Below, in pieces: positions 49,130 through 57,048 of a DNA stretch of 64,000 nt. The DNA is taken from assembly GCA_902525355.1 (NCBI GenBank), contig CABZGO010000005.1, positions 1 to 64,000 on the forward strand. The letters are read 5' to 3'. A model generated the notes under the pieces. That model saw only the letters and a program-made list of their open reading frames with translations, had not been told where the DNA came from and did no database searches. Within the stretch, counting starts at the first letter, position 1. Each line of letters begins with the position of its first letter. The position numbers and the translations under genes are program-made. The DNA comes from an uncultured Pelagibacteraceae bacterium. GTDB taxonomy: Bacteria; Pseudomonadota; Alphaproteobacteria; Pelagibacterales; Pelagibacteraceae.

Positions 49130-49551
49130 TAATTACTCTCTTTTAATGCCTCTTCCACCTCGGGTGGCATATAATTTTCATCATGTTTTGCTAATATTTT
49201 AACCGCAGTTAAGAAATTACGATCTTTTAAAAAACCTTCAGCTACCACACCTTTTCCTTCTTCAAATAAATTCGGAACCGAGCCATTGTAATTTACGATT
49301 AGTTCATTTTTAAAGTCAGTTATTACAAAGTTAACCTCTGACTGATTAACATTAATTGATTTTTCTTTTACCATACCGCCAACCCTTATTTTTTTTGATG
49401 TCAACTCTGTTAAATTTTTTATTTCTGTGGGTGATTTAAAATAAACAACATTTTCCTCAAGGGATTTAAAAACTAAAAAGATTATTAAAATTAATGAAAA
49501 AAATATAGATAATATAAAGATGGCTCTTAGTTTAACTTTTTTACCATACAT
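49129..49551 (-). CDS. ccmE: Heme chaperone CcmE
   Basis: Periplasmic heme chaperone anchored by one N-terminal helix ([19 protein letters not shown]). The OB-fold domain has [12 protein letters not shown] and [22 protein letters not shown]. The covalent heme His and the Tyr that follows are in [13 protein letters not shown]. 140 residues. It lies between ccmD and ccmF. Confidence 0.95.
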   Translation of the reverse strand: MYGKKVKLRAIFILSIFFSLILIIFLVFKSLEENVVYFKSPTEIKNLTELTSKKIRVGGMVKEKSINVNQSEVNFVITDFKNELIVNYNGSVPNLFEEGKGVVAEGFLKDRNFLTAVKILAKHDENYMPPEVEEALKESN

Positions 49552-49562
49552 GAAAATAAAAG

Positions 49563-49796
49563 TTAAATTTTAGATACGGATGAAGTAACTAGTATTTCTT
49601 TATATGTATCTTGTTTTTTTGCTATTTCAATTTTGTCAGTTTCTAAACTCTCAAAACGTGCTCTAAATTTCTTTTGCTCTTTAACTAATTGCAGTTTGAT
49701 CACTAAATATAAAATACTGAAGCAAGAAAGAGTAAATACAAAAGAAGACCATACATAGAGACCATAGCCATTCATGTATAAAACTTCATTAATCAT
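49563..49796 (-). CDS. ccmD: CcmD-like small membrane protein
   Basis: Small subunit that releases holo-CcmE from the CcmABC complex. The core [20 protein letters not shown] matches the typical CcmD start, and a single helix is followed by a charged segment ([16 protein letters not shown]). The ATG used here overlaps the ccmC stop as ATGA, suggesting coupling; the Met at residue 8 (49775) would give the canonical N terminus. The tail is longer than usual for CcmD, giving 70-77 residues. Confidence 0.85.
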   Translation of the reverse strand: MINEVLYMNGYGLYVWSSFVFTLSCFSILYLVIKLQLVKEQKKFRARFESLETDKIEIAKKQDTYKEILVTSSVSKI

Positions 49797-50500
49797 AATC
49801 TATCCAATCCTTTATTCTTAATTTTTATCAGTTCTGTATTATATTTCATCAAAAATATCAAAAGCGAAAAAAGTGCAAATGCCGCAGTCATTATACCTAA
49901 AGGCAACAACATTGATACATGGATAGAAGTTTCTGTAAAAATATTCACAGAAGAAGGCTGGTGTAATGTTGACCACCATTCAACAGAAAATTTGATTATT
50001 GGAACATTTATTAAACCAATTATTGCTATATAAGAACTAATCTTCATAGCTTTTTCTTCTTTATCAGTTATTCTCCAGCTTAAAAGAAACATCAGATAAA
50101 AAAATGCGAGTAGCAGCATGGATGTTATCCTAGCATCCCATGCCCACCATGTGCCCCATGTCGGTTTACCCCATATAGACCCTGTAACCAAAGCAATGAT
50201 GTTAAAAACAAAACCAGATGGTGCTAAACTTTTTGTTATTAATGAAAGATTTTTATTCTTAAATACTAAAATCCCAAATGATAAAATTGCAATTAAGGAA
50301 AAGATCCCAAGAGAGATCCAAGCGGCTGGAACATGCACATACATAATTCTAACAGAATCACTTTGTTTGTAGTCTTCAGGAGAGAGAATTAATGCCTCAA
50401 CAAGACCGATAGTAATTATTACTAAAAAAATAATAAAAACATATTTTTGTGTCTTATTTATAATTTTTAGTAAATTATTTGGTTTTAAATAGTGAAGCAT
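49793..50500 (-). CDS. ccmC: Heme handling protein CcmC
   Basis: Membrane protein that presents heme to CcmE. The tryptophan-rich motif is WGTWWAWDARITSML, flanked by conserved histidines in YVHVPAAWISLG and EWWSTLHQPSS. 235 residues with six hydrophobic helices. It is the first ccm gene here; ccmA and ccmB are not adjacent and must be encoded elsewhere. Upstream lies a 183-base gap containing a strong hairpin. Confidence 0.95.
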   Translation of the reverse strand: MLHYLKPNNLLKIINKTQKYVFIIFLVIITIGLVEALILSPEDYKQSDSVRIMYVHVPAAWISLGIFSLIAILSFGILVFKNKNLSLITKSLAPSGFVFNIIALVTGSIWGKPTWGTWWAWDARITSMLLLAFFYLMFLLSWRITDKEEKAMKISSYIAIIGLINVPIIKFSVEWWSTLHQPSSVNIFTETSIHVSMLLPLGIMTAAFALFSLLIFLMKYNTELIKIKNKGLDRL

Positions 50501-50552
50501 TTCCTGTTATCTATAACACAAATTTTATTTATAAAAATTTTTCTGATGAGTT

Positions 50553-50615
50553 ATTCTGACCAAGAACGCAGAGGGAGATAAAATAATTGGGGATTATAGC
50601 ATCCTTGATCAGAAT
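50553..50615 (-). ncRNA. Candidate structured RNA between hspQ and ccmC
   Basis: Read on the minus strand, ATTCTGATCAAGGATGC pairs along its whole length with GCGTTCTTGGTCAGAAT, a 17-bp helix including three G-U wobbles. The same positions on the plus strand would be A-C mismatches, so the RNA must come from the minus strand. The 29-base loop holds a small ATAAT/ATTAT hairpin and the pyrimidine run TCTCCCTCT, which is complementary to a Shine-Dalgarno sequence. It could be a leader of ccmC or a small RNA. No family is recognised; the fold does not show the two-ended architecture of a whole 6S RNA. Confidence 0.6.
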
Positions 50616-50683
50616 ATAATCTACTTTAGACATAATCTATGACGAAGGTTTGCATGAAATGTGTTTAAATAATGTAAATAACC

Positions 50684-51004
50684 CTAGTTAGATGGTTTGA
50701 AGTAACCAGAGCCTTTTTTTCCTGAGAATATCTCGTTGATCAGGGGGTGTTTAATTGGTTCATCAGAGTCATCAACTAATAAGTTTTGTTCAGATACGTA
50801 TGCTTCGTAAGTGATTTCGTCATTTTCAGCTAACAAATGATAGAATGGTTGGTCTTTTCTGGGTCTAACGTTTTTTGGTATAGATTGATACCATTCCTCA
50901 GAGTTATTAAACTCAAAATCAACATCATAAATCACACCTCTGAAATCGAAGTGCTTATGTTTTACAACATCTCCTATTGAAAATTTACCTTTTTGTATGG
51001 TCAC
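50684..51004 (-). CDS. hspQ: Heat shock protein HspQ / hemimethylated-DNA-binding YccV domain
   Basis: Small beta-barrel protein that in enterobacteria is an adaptor for Lon and binds hemimethylated DNA. 106 residues: KFSIGDVVKHKHFDFRGVIY, then VRPRKDQPFYHLLAEND, then TYEAYVSEQNL and HPLINEIF. These are the defining HspQ segments. It is divergent from the septation protein gene. A 183-base gap separates it from the downstream ccmC. Confidence 0.93.
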   Translation of the reverse strand: MTIQKGKFSIGDVVKHKHFDFRGVIYDVDFEFNNSEEWYQSIPKNVRPRKDQPFYHLLAENDEITYEAYVSEQNLLVDDSDEPIKHPLINEIFSGKKGSGYFKPSN

Positions 51005-51081
51005 ACAATAAATATGGATATTTAAAAATAAAAATCAATAAAAAAAATGTGAATGTTTTATTATTCTGCTATTATGTAGCA

Positions 51082-51633
51082 GTGAATAAATCTGTTTTAA
51101 AATTTGTTACTGATTTGGGGCCTTTGGTAATATTTTTTTATTTTTATTATAATAATGATAAAAACTTAATTGTTGCGATACCTCCACTTATAGTTGCAAC
51201 AATAATAGCAGTATTAATTATGTGGATTGTTGAAAAGACAATTCCAAAAGTACCATTAATAAGTGGAATATTAATTACATTATTTGGTGGTTTAACAATT
51301 TATTTTGATGATCCTATATTTATTTACATGAAGCCAACCATTATAAATATTTTGTTTGGTCTTGCATTAATGTTTGGCAAATACTTTACTAATGAACCAG
51401 TTTTAAAAAAATTACTAGGAAAATCTATGCCTCTAAGTGATGAAGGATGGGAGATTTTAAATAAAAGATGGACATATTTCTTTTTTGGACTAGCTATTTT
51501 AAATGAAATAATTTGGAGAACTCAATCAGAAGAATTTTGGGTTAATTTTAAGGTTTGGGGAATGTTGCCTATAACCTTTATATTTACTGCATTTCAGATT
51601 GGTTTAATAAACAAATACAAATTAAATGAATAA
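51082..51633 (+). CDS. yciB: Intracellular septation protein A family (YciB/IspZ)
   Basis: Multi-spanning inner-membrane protein linked to cell-envelope morphology and septation. I chose the GTG start at 51082, giving (M)NKSVLKFVTDLGPLVIFF, the family's usual N terminus; a longer frame from an ATG at 50977 would add a non-conserved Lys/Asn-rich stretch and overlap the hspQ start region. Further motifs: PLISGILITLFGGLTIYFDD, KPTIINILFGLALMFG, and RWTYFFFGLAILNEIIWR. About 183 residues with five helices. It overlaps the next gene by eight bases. Confidence 0.9.
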   Translation: MNKSVLKFVTDLGPLVIFFYFYYNNDKNLIVAIPPLIVATIIAVLIMWIVEKTIPKVPLISGILITLFGGLTIYFDDPIFIYMKPTIINILFGLALMFGKYFTNEPVLKKLLGKSMPLSDEGWEILNKRWTYFFFGLAILNEIIWRTQSEEFWVNFKVWGMLPITFIFTAFQIGLINKYKLNE

Positions 51634-51964
51634 AAACTTAAAATTAGTAATAAATAATGTTGATAAAGATGAAAACAAAAAACTTTTTTTTGAAAGAAGT
51701 GAGTTAAAAATTATATTAGATCTTTACGCAAAAATGGTTTCTTCAGGAAATTGGAAAGACTACGGTCTTTCTATTTCAGGAAAGCAAGTAAGTTTTAGCG
51801 TTTTTAAAAATGCAGCTGAGAAAGCAATTTATAAAATTTGTAAAAACTTTAAACCTTCAAACAAAAATCTAAAGTATTTAATTACAGACACCAACGGTAA
51901 AATATTAAAAAATTCTTACGACTTGAGAATACTATTAAACAAAGTTGATTGGAAAAAAGTTTAA
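51626..51964 (+). CDS. DUF2794 family protein
   Basis: Soluble 112-residue protein of a family found in alphaproteobacteria with no known function. The segment FFERSELKIILDLYAKMVSSG followed by WKDYGLSI and the C-terminal LITDTNGKILKN match this family as I know it. No signal peptide, membrane segment or catalytic motif is visible. It overlaps the yciB stop, suggesting co-translation, and is convergent with the BI-1 gene with three bases between stops. Confidence 0.75.
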   Translation: MNKNLKLVINNVDKDENKKLFFERSELKIILDLYAKMVSSGNWKDYGLSISGKQVSFSVFKNAAEKAIYKICKNFKPSNKNLKYLITDTNGKILKNSYDLRILLNKVDWKKV

Positions 51965-51967
51965 TAC

Positions 51968-52726
51968 TTATCTTCTTTGACCAAATAATCTTAAAAGCAT
52001 TATAAATAGATTTATAAAGTCTAAATATAAAGTTAGAGCACCCATTACTGCTTTTTTACCCATTAACTCACCGCTGTCAGATGCTGCATACATATTTTTG
52101 ATCTTTTGCGTATCATATGCAGTCAAGCCAACAAATACTAGAACACCAATTATTGATATTGCAAAATACATCATTGAGGATTTCAAGAATATATTAACTA
52201 TTGATGCAATTATGATCCCTATTAAACCCATCATTAAAAAAGATCCCATTTTGGTTAAGTCTCTTTTCGTTGTGTAACCATAAATACTCATAGCTCCAAA
52301 AGTTGCTGAAGAAATAAAAAATACTCTGGTTACACTTAAACCAGTGTAAATTAATAAAATTGATGAAAGTGATAATCCCATTAAAGCTGCAAATACCCAA
52401 AAAGTAGTTTGAGCTCTTGATGCACTCATTTTATTTATGCCAAAGCTCATGTAGAATACAATTCCTAGAGGAGCCAGCATTACAATCCATTTCAATCCAG
52501 ATAAATAAATTGCACTTCCAAACTCAGTTAGTCCAACAATTGCACCGTTTGGGTCTGTCACAACTGACATTTTAAACGACAAAAGTGCAATTATACCAGT
52601 TAGCAAAACGCCAGTTGCCATATAATTATAGACTTTTAACATGTAGGCTCTTAAGCCTTCATCCATAACAACTGTTTGTTTAGCTGTAGTTGCTTTTCTT
52701 AGAATATTTTCTTTATTGAATTCCAT
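51968..52726 (-). CDS. Bax inhibitor-1 / YccA family membrane protein
   Basis: Seven-helix membrane protein of the TMBIM family, thought to act in ion (Ca2+) leak or protease regulation. 252 residues. Diagnostic segments: MLKVYNYMATGVLLTGIIAL, FWVFAALMGLSLSS, GAMSIYGYTTKRDLTKMGSF, VFVGLTAYDTQKIKNMY, and the C-terminal GALTLYLDFINLFIMLLRLF. It lies alone, divergent from an aldo/keto reductase gene. Confidence 0.93.
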   Translation of the reverse strand: MEFNKENILRKATTAKQTVVMDEGLRAYMLKVYNYMATGVLLTGIIALLSFKMSVVTDPNGAIVGLTEFGSAIYLSGLKWIVMLAPLGIVFYMSFGINKMSASRAQTTFWVFAALMGLSLSSILLIYTGLSVTRVFFISSATFGAMSIYGYTTKRDLTKMGSFLMMGLIGIIIASIVNIFLKSSMMYFAISIIGVLVFVGLTAYDTQKIKNMYAASDSGELMGKKAVMGALTLYLDFINLFIMLLRLFGQRR

Positions 52727-52804
52727 TATATTTATATAAGTTTTTTTTTTGAGATTTTCAAGTCGTCAAAATGAATGTAACAAACATTATATATAATATT
52801 GAGT

Positions 52805-53839
52805 ATGAATTATAAAAAACTAGGAAATACTGACATAAATGTCAGCACAATCTGTCTTGGGACAATGACTTGGGGTGAACAAAATACCCAAAGTGAAGCT
52901 TTTGAACAAATGAATTACTCGTTAGAAAATGGAGTTAATTTTTGGGATACGGCTGAACTTTATGCAGTTCCACCAAAAGCTGAAACATATGGTCATACAG
53001 AAGCTATTATTGGAAACTGGTTTGAGAAAACTAAAAAAAGAAAAGATGTAATATTAGCATCAAAAGTGGGTGGCCCTAGCAGAAAATATATGAGAAATGG
53101 AGAGAATAGTTTTACAGGAAAGAACTTAGAAGACGCTCTCCATGGAAGCCTAAAAAGATTAAAAACTGATTATATTGATCTTTACCAATTGCATTGGCCT
53201 GAAAGAAATGTGAATAACTTTGGAAGACTGGGTTACGAACATAAAGAGAATGACTGGAATAAATTTGAAGATGTTCTTGAAAACTTAAAAAAATTTATTG
53301 GACAGGGCAAAATTAGATGCGTTGGTTTATCAAATGAAACCCCATGGGGAGTAATGAATTATCTTCAACTTGCAAAAGATAAAGGTCTTCCAAGAATGAT
53401 GACAATTCAAAATCCATACAGTTTATTGAATAGGTCTTACGAGGTGGGGTTGGCTGAAGTATCAATAAGAGAGAACATTGGATGCTTAGCTTATTCACCA
53501 CTTGCAAGTGGTTACCTCAGTGGAAAATATAGGAATAAAAAGTTTCCCAAAGGATCCAGAATGGAGAGAGATTTTGATTTTTGGACAAGATATAGAAAGC
53601 CAAATATGGAAAATGCAGTTGAAGATTATTTTAAAATTAGTCAAAAATTTGAACTAAATATGTGTCAAATGTCTATAAAATTTTGTGAAGTGCAAGACTT
53701 TATGACAAGTGTGATAATTGGAGCAACATCTATGGAGCAGTTGAAAACTAACGTAGAAAGTGTAAAAGTGAACCTTGATAGTGAAGTAATTAAAGAAATA
53801 AATAATGTACAAAAAAAATATCCTAATCCATGTCCATGA
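52805..53839 (+). CDS. Aldo/keto reductase (Tas-like)
   Basis: NADPH-dependent TIM-barrel oxidoreductase of about 344 residues. I chose the ATG at 52805 (MNYKKLGNTDINVSTICLGT) over a TTG two codons earlier. The catalytic tetrad is visible as Asp and Tyr in FWDTAELYAV, Lys in LASKVGG and His in LYQLHWPE. The C-terminal IGATSMEQLKTN binds NADP. This matches the Tas/YajO type rather than the smaller AKRs. Substrate unknown. It overlaps the following gene by a few bases. Confidence 0.9.
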   Translation: MNYKKLGNTDINVSTICLGTMTWGEQNTQSEAFEQMNYSLENGVNFWDTAELYAVPPKAETYGHTEAIIGNWFEKTKKRKDVILASKVGGPSRKYMRNGENSFTGKNLEDALHGSLKRLKTDYIDLYQLHWPERNVNNFGRLGYEHKENDWNKFEDVLENLKKFIGQGKIRCVGLSNETPWGVMNYLQLAKDKGLPRMMTIQNPYSLLNRSYEVGLAEVSIRENIGCLAYSPLASGYLSGKYRNKKFPKGSRMERDFDFWTRYRKPNMENAVEDYFKISQKFELNMCQMSIKFCEVQDFMTSVIIGATSMEQLKTNVESVKVNLDSEVIKEINNVQKKYPNPCP

Positions 53840-54342
53840 TTAAAAAATTATTTTTTAAAACCCTTATTTTCACTGTATTTGTAATAACATATGTCCAGTC
53901 AGAAGACTTAACAAAGTTAGGAACTTTTAAAAATTGGAACGCTGTTGCAGTTTTTAATGAAACTGGGAAAATCTGTTTTGCTTATTCTATACCAGTGAGC
54001 CAGTCTCCTAAGGCAAGCAACAGAGAAGCAAGATTGTTTGTATCATTTAGACCTGAAGATAAAATTTCTGATGAGGTGAGCATAACTTCTGGCTATGACT
54101 TTAATTTACAAAATGCGATATTAGCTACATCTGGAAAATCAAAATTTGAGTTTGACTTACCACAAAATAAATTTGCATGGATTTCAAGTGGAAAAACAGA
54201 GCAAAAAATTATTAAAAGAATGAAAAAGGCCTCAAGGCTTATGGTTACAGCCTATAAAGAAAGTGGCATAAGAACTACAGATGACTATTCATTAATGGGT
54301 TTTACTAAAGCTTATAACGCTGCAAAAAAAAGCTGCACTTAA
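53836..54342 (+). CDS. Invasion-associated locus B (IalB)-like periplasmic protein
   Basis: Exported protein with an N-terminal hydrophobic signal (LFFKTLIFTVFVITYVQS). The body has LGTFKNWNAVAVFNETGKIC (one Cys), then AYSIPVSQSPKASNREARLFV and a C-terminal LMGFTKAYNAAKKSCT with the second Cys; these match the IalB fold, common in alphaproteobacteria. 168-170 residues, depending on which of two nearby Met codons is used. Function in free-living bacteria is unknown. It overlaps the aldo/keto reductase gene and is directly followed by argG. Confidence 0.78.
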   Translation: MIKKLFFKTLIFTVFVITYVQSEDLTKLGTFKNWNAVAVFNETGKICFAYSIPVSQSPKASNREARLFVSFRPEDKISDEVSITSGYDFNLQNAILATSGKSKFEFDLPQNKFAWISSGKTEQKIIKRMKKASRLMVTAYKESGIRTTDDYSLMGFTKAYNAAKKSCT

Positions 54343-55527
54343 ATGAAAAAACAAAGGAAGATTGTACTCGCCTATTCAGGGGGTTTGGATACATCTATCA
54401 TTCTTAAATGGCTTCAGGAAAATTATGATGCTGAGGTAATTGCTTACACAGCGGATGTAGGGCAGGAAATGGATAGAAAAAAAATTACAAAGAATGCAAA
54501 AAAGCTAGGTGTAAAAAAAATAATAATACAAGATTTAAAAAATATTTTTGTTAAAGATTATGTGTATCCATTGATAAGGGGCCATGCTCTTTATGAAGGT
54601 GTTTATTTATTAGGGACATCAATTGCAAGACCACTTATTGCAAAAGATCAAATTAGAATTGCAAAAAAATTTAAAGCTTATGCTGTCTCACATGGTTCAA
54701 CAGGAAAAGGGAATGATCAAGTGAGGTTCGAACTTGGATATCATTACTTTGGTCCTAAAATTAAAATAATTGCTCCATGGAGAATATGGAAATTAAAATC
54801 AAGAACAGATCTCATTAATTATGCAAAAAAACATGGAATACCAATTCCAAAAGACAAAAGAGGTGCACCTCCTTTTTCAGTAGATGATAATTTGTTTCAT
54901 ACTTCAACAGAGGGAAAAGTTTTAGAAAATCCAAAAAATTCAGCACCCGAATTTATTTTTCAAAGAACAACTTCCCCAGAAAAGGCTCCAAATAAACCAA
55001 GCTTTATTACTATTAATTTCAAAAATGGTGACCCTATTGGTTTAAATGGAAAAAAATTATCTCCTGCAAAAGTCTTGGATAAACTTAATCAATTAGCCGG
55101 CAGAAATGGAATAGGGAGAGTAGATTTAGTTGAAAATAGATTCATTGGAATAAAATCAAGAGGAGTTTACGAAACTCCAGGAGGAACATTATTAATTGTG
55201 GCACACAGAGCAATAGAATCTGTTACTCTAGATAAAGATACAATGCATAAAAAAGATGAAATTATGTCAAGGTATGCAGAGCTTGTTTACAATGGTTATT
55301 GGTATTCTAAAGAAAGATTTGAACTACAAAAGATAGTCGATCTAAAAAGAAATAAAGTAAATGGATCAGTTAAACTAAAACTATATAAAGGTAATATTAC
55401 AATTCAATCGAGACAAACTTTAAGTAATGCTTACTCAATAAAAAAAGTCTCTTTCGAGGAAAATAAAACTTTCAATAAATTAAACGTTGAAAGATTTATC
55501 AACTTCCATAAGAAAAAATTAAGATAA
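54343..55527 (+). CDS. argG: Argininosuccinate synthase
   Basis: ATP-dependent condensation of citrulline and aspartate in arginine synthesis. The ATP-binding PP-motif is VLAYSGGLDTSIILKWL. LLGTSIARPLIAKDQI, VSHGSTGKGNDQVRFE and APWRIWKLKSRTDLINYA follow. Near the C terminus are NRFIGIKSRGVYETPGG and SRYAELVYNGYWY. 394 residues, standard length. It is on the plus strand directly after the IalB-like gene; no other arg gene is adjacent. Confidence 0.97.
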   Translation: MKKQRKIVLAYSGGLDTSIILKWLQENYDAEVIAYTADVGQEMDRKKITKNAKKLGVKKIIIQDLKNIFVKDYVYPLIRGHALYEGVYLLGTSIARPLIAKDQIRIAKKFKAYAVSHGSTGKGNDQVRFELGYHYFGPKIKIIAPWRIWKLKSRTDLINYAKKHGIPIPKDKRGAPPFSVDDNLFHTSTEGKVLENPKNSAPEFIFQRTTSPEKAPNKPSFITINFKNGDPIGLNGKKLSPAKVLDKLNQLAGRNGIGRVDLVENRFIGIKSRGVYETPGGTLLIVAHRAIESVTLDKDTMHKKDEIMSRYAELVYNGYWYSKERFELQKIVDLKRNKVNGSVKLKLYKGNITIQSRQTLSNAYSIKKVSFEENKTFNKLNVERFINFHKKKLR

Positions 55528-55627
55528 AATAAAGAAATTATTTTCCAACAATAAAAATCTAAAGTTAGGTTTTTTTGAACTCTTTACATTTTTCAAATTT
55601 AAATTATTAAAAATAAAATTTAAAATT

Positions 55628-56767
55628 ATGAATTTAAAACCAACAAGACAAACTGCTATTGAAAATCTCAATATCTTTATTGAGAAAAATTTAGAGGAAT
55701 ACTCAAGATTAAGAAACTTTGATTTTGGACCCGATAAAAGATCTAACACATCTTGCTTATCACCATACATAACGCATGGGGTGATTAACGAAAAAGAAAT
55801 AATTGTTAAATCGCTAGATAAATTCTCCTTCTCTAAAAATGAAAAGTTTATTCAAGAAGTTCTATGGAGAACTTATTGGAAAGGGTGGATGGAACTTCGA
55901 TCTGGGGTGTGGAATGATTATTTAATAGATTTGAAAAGAATCAAAGAAGAATTTAAAAATAAAAAGAGTTACCTAAACGCCATTGAGGGTAATACTGAAA
56001 TTGAATGCTTTAATGAATGGGTAAATGAACTTAAGACCTATAATTATTTGCATAATCATACTAGAATGTGGTTTGCAAGCATTTGGATATTTACACTAGA
56101 ATTACCTTGGCAACTTGGTGCTGAATTTTTTATGCAACACTTATACGATGGTGATACTGCATCAAATACTTTAGGTTGGCGTTGGGTTGCTGGTATTCAA
56201 ACTCAAGGGAAACATTATCTTGCAAGTGAATGGAATATTAAAAAATTTACAAATAGTAGATTTGAAAATATAAAACTTAACGAAAACGCACCCCCAATAA
56301 TAAGTGATAAAAATTATACTATTCTTTATAAAACTTTTGAAAATCCGATAAATATTGAAGAGAAAAACTTACTAGTTTTTGAAAATAACTTAGCATTTGA
56401 AATCACTGACTTTGCAATTCAAAAATTCAAAAAAATTCTTCTTATTGAAAATAAAAATGAAAATAGAAATATTAAACTCAGTGAAAATGTATTGAATTTT
56501 AAAGCTAGTTTAATTGAGAACCAGAGACAAAGATTAGAAGAAAAATCAATTAATTGTGAGATTATTGATATAAACAAAATTAAAAATTTGGAAGGTTGTT
56601 ATTGCCTTTATCCAACTGTTGGAGAAAATTTAGATTACATAAATCAAAACTCACTTAAAAATATTGAGTTTCTTTATAGAAAATTAGATCAAAATTCGTG
56701 GAAGTTTTGTAACAAAGGTTTTTTTAACTTTAAAAAATATATTCCTAAAATAGTTGAAAACCTTTAA
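55628..56767 (+). CDS. Photolyase/cryptochrome-like FAD protein with an apparently permuted domain order
   Basis: FAD-binding member of the photolyase superfamily, 379 residues. Residues 1-215 correspond to the helical FAD domain: SCLSPYITHGV, QEVLWRTYWKGWME, NHTRMWFASIWIF and YDGDTASNTLGWRWVAG. The alpha/beta antenna domain normally at the N terminus is missing. Instead residues about 247-379 form a second domain that opens LLVFENNLAFEITDFA and later has FKASLIENQRQRLEEK, resembling the start and a middle helix of the antenna domain. DNA repair of UV lesions is plausible; cryptochrome-type signalling is the alternative. Confidence 0.8.
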   Translation: MNLKPTRQTAIENLNIFIEKNLEEYSRLRNFDFGPDKRSNTSCLSPYITHGVINEKEIIVKSLDKFSFSKNEKFIQEVLWRTYWKGWMELRSGVWNDYLIDLKRIKEEFKNKKSYLNAIEGNTEIECFNEWVNELKTYNYLHNHTRMWFASIWIFTLELPWQLGAEFFMQHLYDGDTASNTLGWRWVAGIQTQGKHYLASEWNIKKFTNSRFENIKLNENAPPIISDKNYTILYKTFENPINIEEKNLLVFENNLAFEITDFAIQKFKKILLIENKNENRNIKLSENVLNFKASLIENQRQRLEEKSINCEIIDINKIKNLEGCYCLYPTVGENLDYINQNSLKNIEFLYRKLDQNSWKFCNKGFFNFKKYIPKIVENL

Positions 56768-56811
56768 TAAATTGTAATTGAAATTTTTTTAATTTATGAG
56801 ATAAAAATAAT

Positions 56812-57048
56812 ATGCAAGACCCACAAATACTAGAAATAATTAATAATTTAAAAGGTAAAAAAAATTACGAAGAAAAAAAAGCCTTTAAGCTAGGGTTTAA
56901 ATCTCTTTATGCATATTTTGAAAACAAACTTTTACAAGAAAAAATTACCCTAGAAGAAAGTGCAAAAGAGTTAGAAATAGCAAAGGCTGAAGCAGAGTTA
57001 TTAAATGAAGAAAAAAGCAAGCCAAAAAAAACTTGCGGCTGCTGTTAA
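56812..57048 (+). CDS. Small helical protein ending in CGCC
   Basis: Unrecognised 78-residue protein. The N-terminal half is charged (DPQILEIINNLKGKKNYEEK), the middle is predicted helical and acidic (ITLEESAKELEIAKAEAELL), and it ends in KKTCGCC. The terminal Cys-Gly-Cys-Cys could bind a metal or act in redox chemistry. It has no signal peptide. It stands alone between the photolyase-like gene and the convergent MBL-fold hydrolase gene, with which it overlaps by four bases. Confidence 0.7.
   Translation: MQDPQILEIINNLKGKKNYEEKKAFKLGFKSLYAYFENKLLQEKITLEESAKELEIAKAEAELLNEEKSKPKKTCGCC

Noticed and set aside
50501-50683. Complete 6S RNA gene
   Set aside because: The helix is a single 63-base hairpin, not the long closing stems with a central bubble expected for a roughly 160-base 6S RNA. 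I cannot exclude a degenerate relative without a covariance search.
50977-51081. Longer septation-protein start at an ATG at 50977
   Set aside because: The added 35 residues are Lys/Asn-rich and not family-like, and they overlap the divergent hspQ start; the GTG at 51082 gives the conserved N terminus.
52799-52804. TTG start for the aldo/keto reductase
   Set aside because: An ATG two codons later gives the canonical MNYKKLG start.
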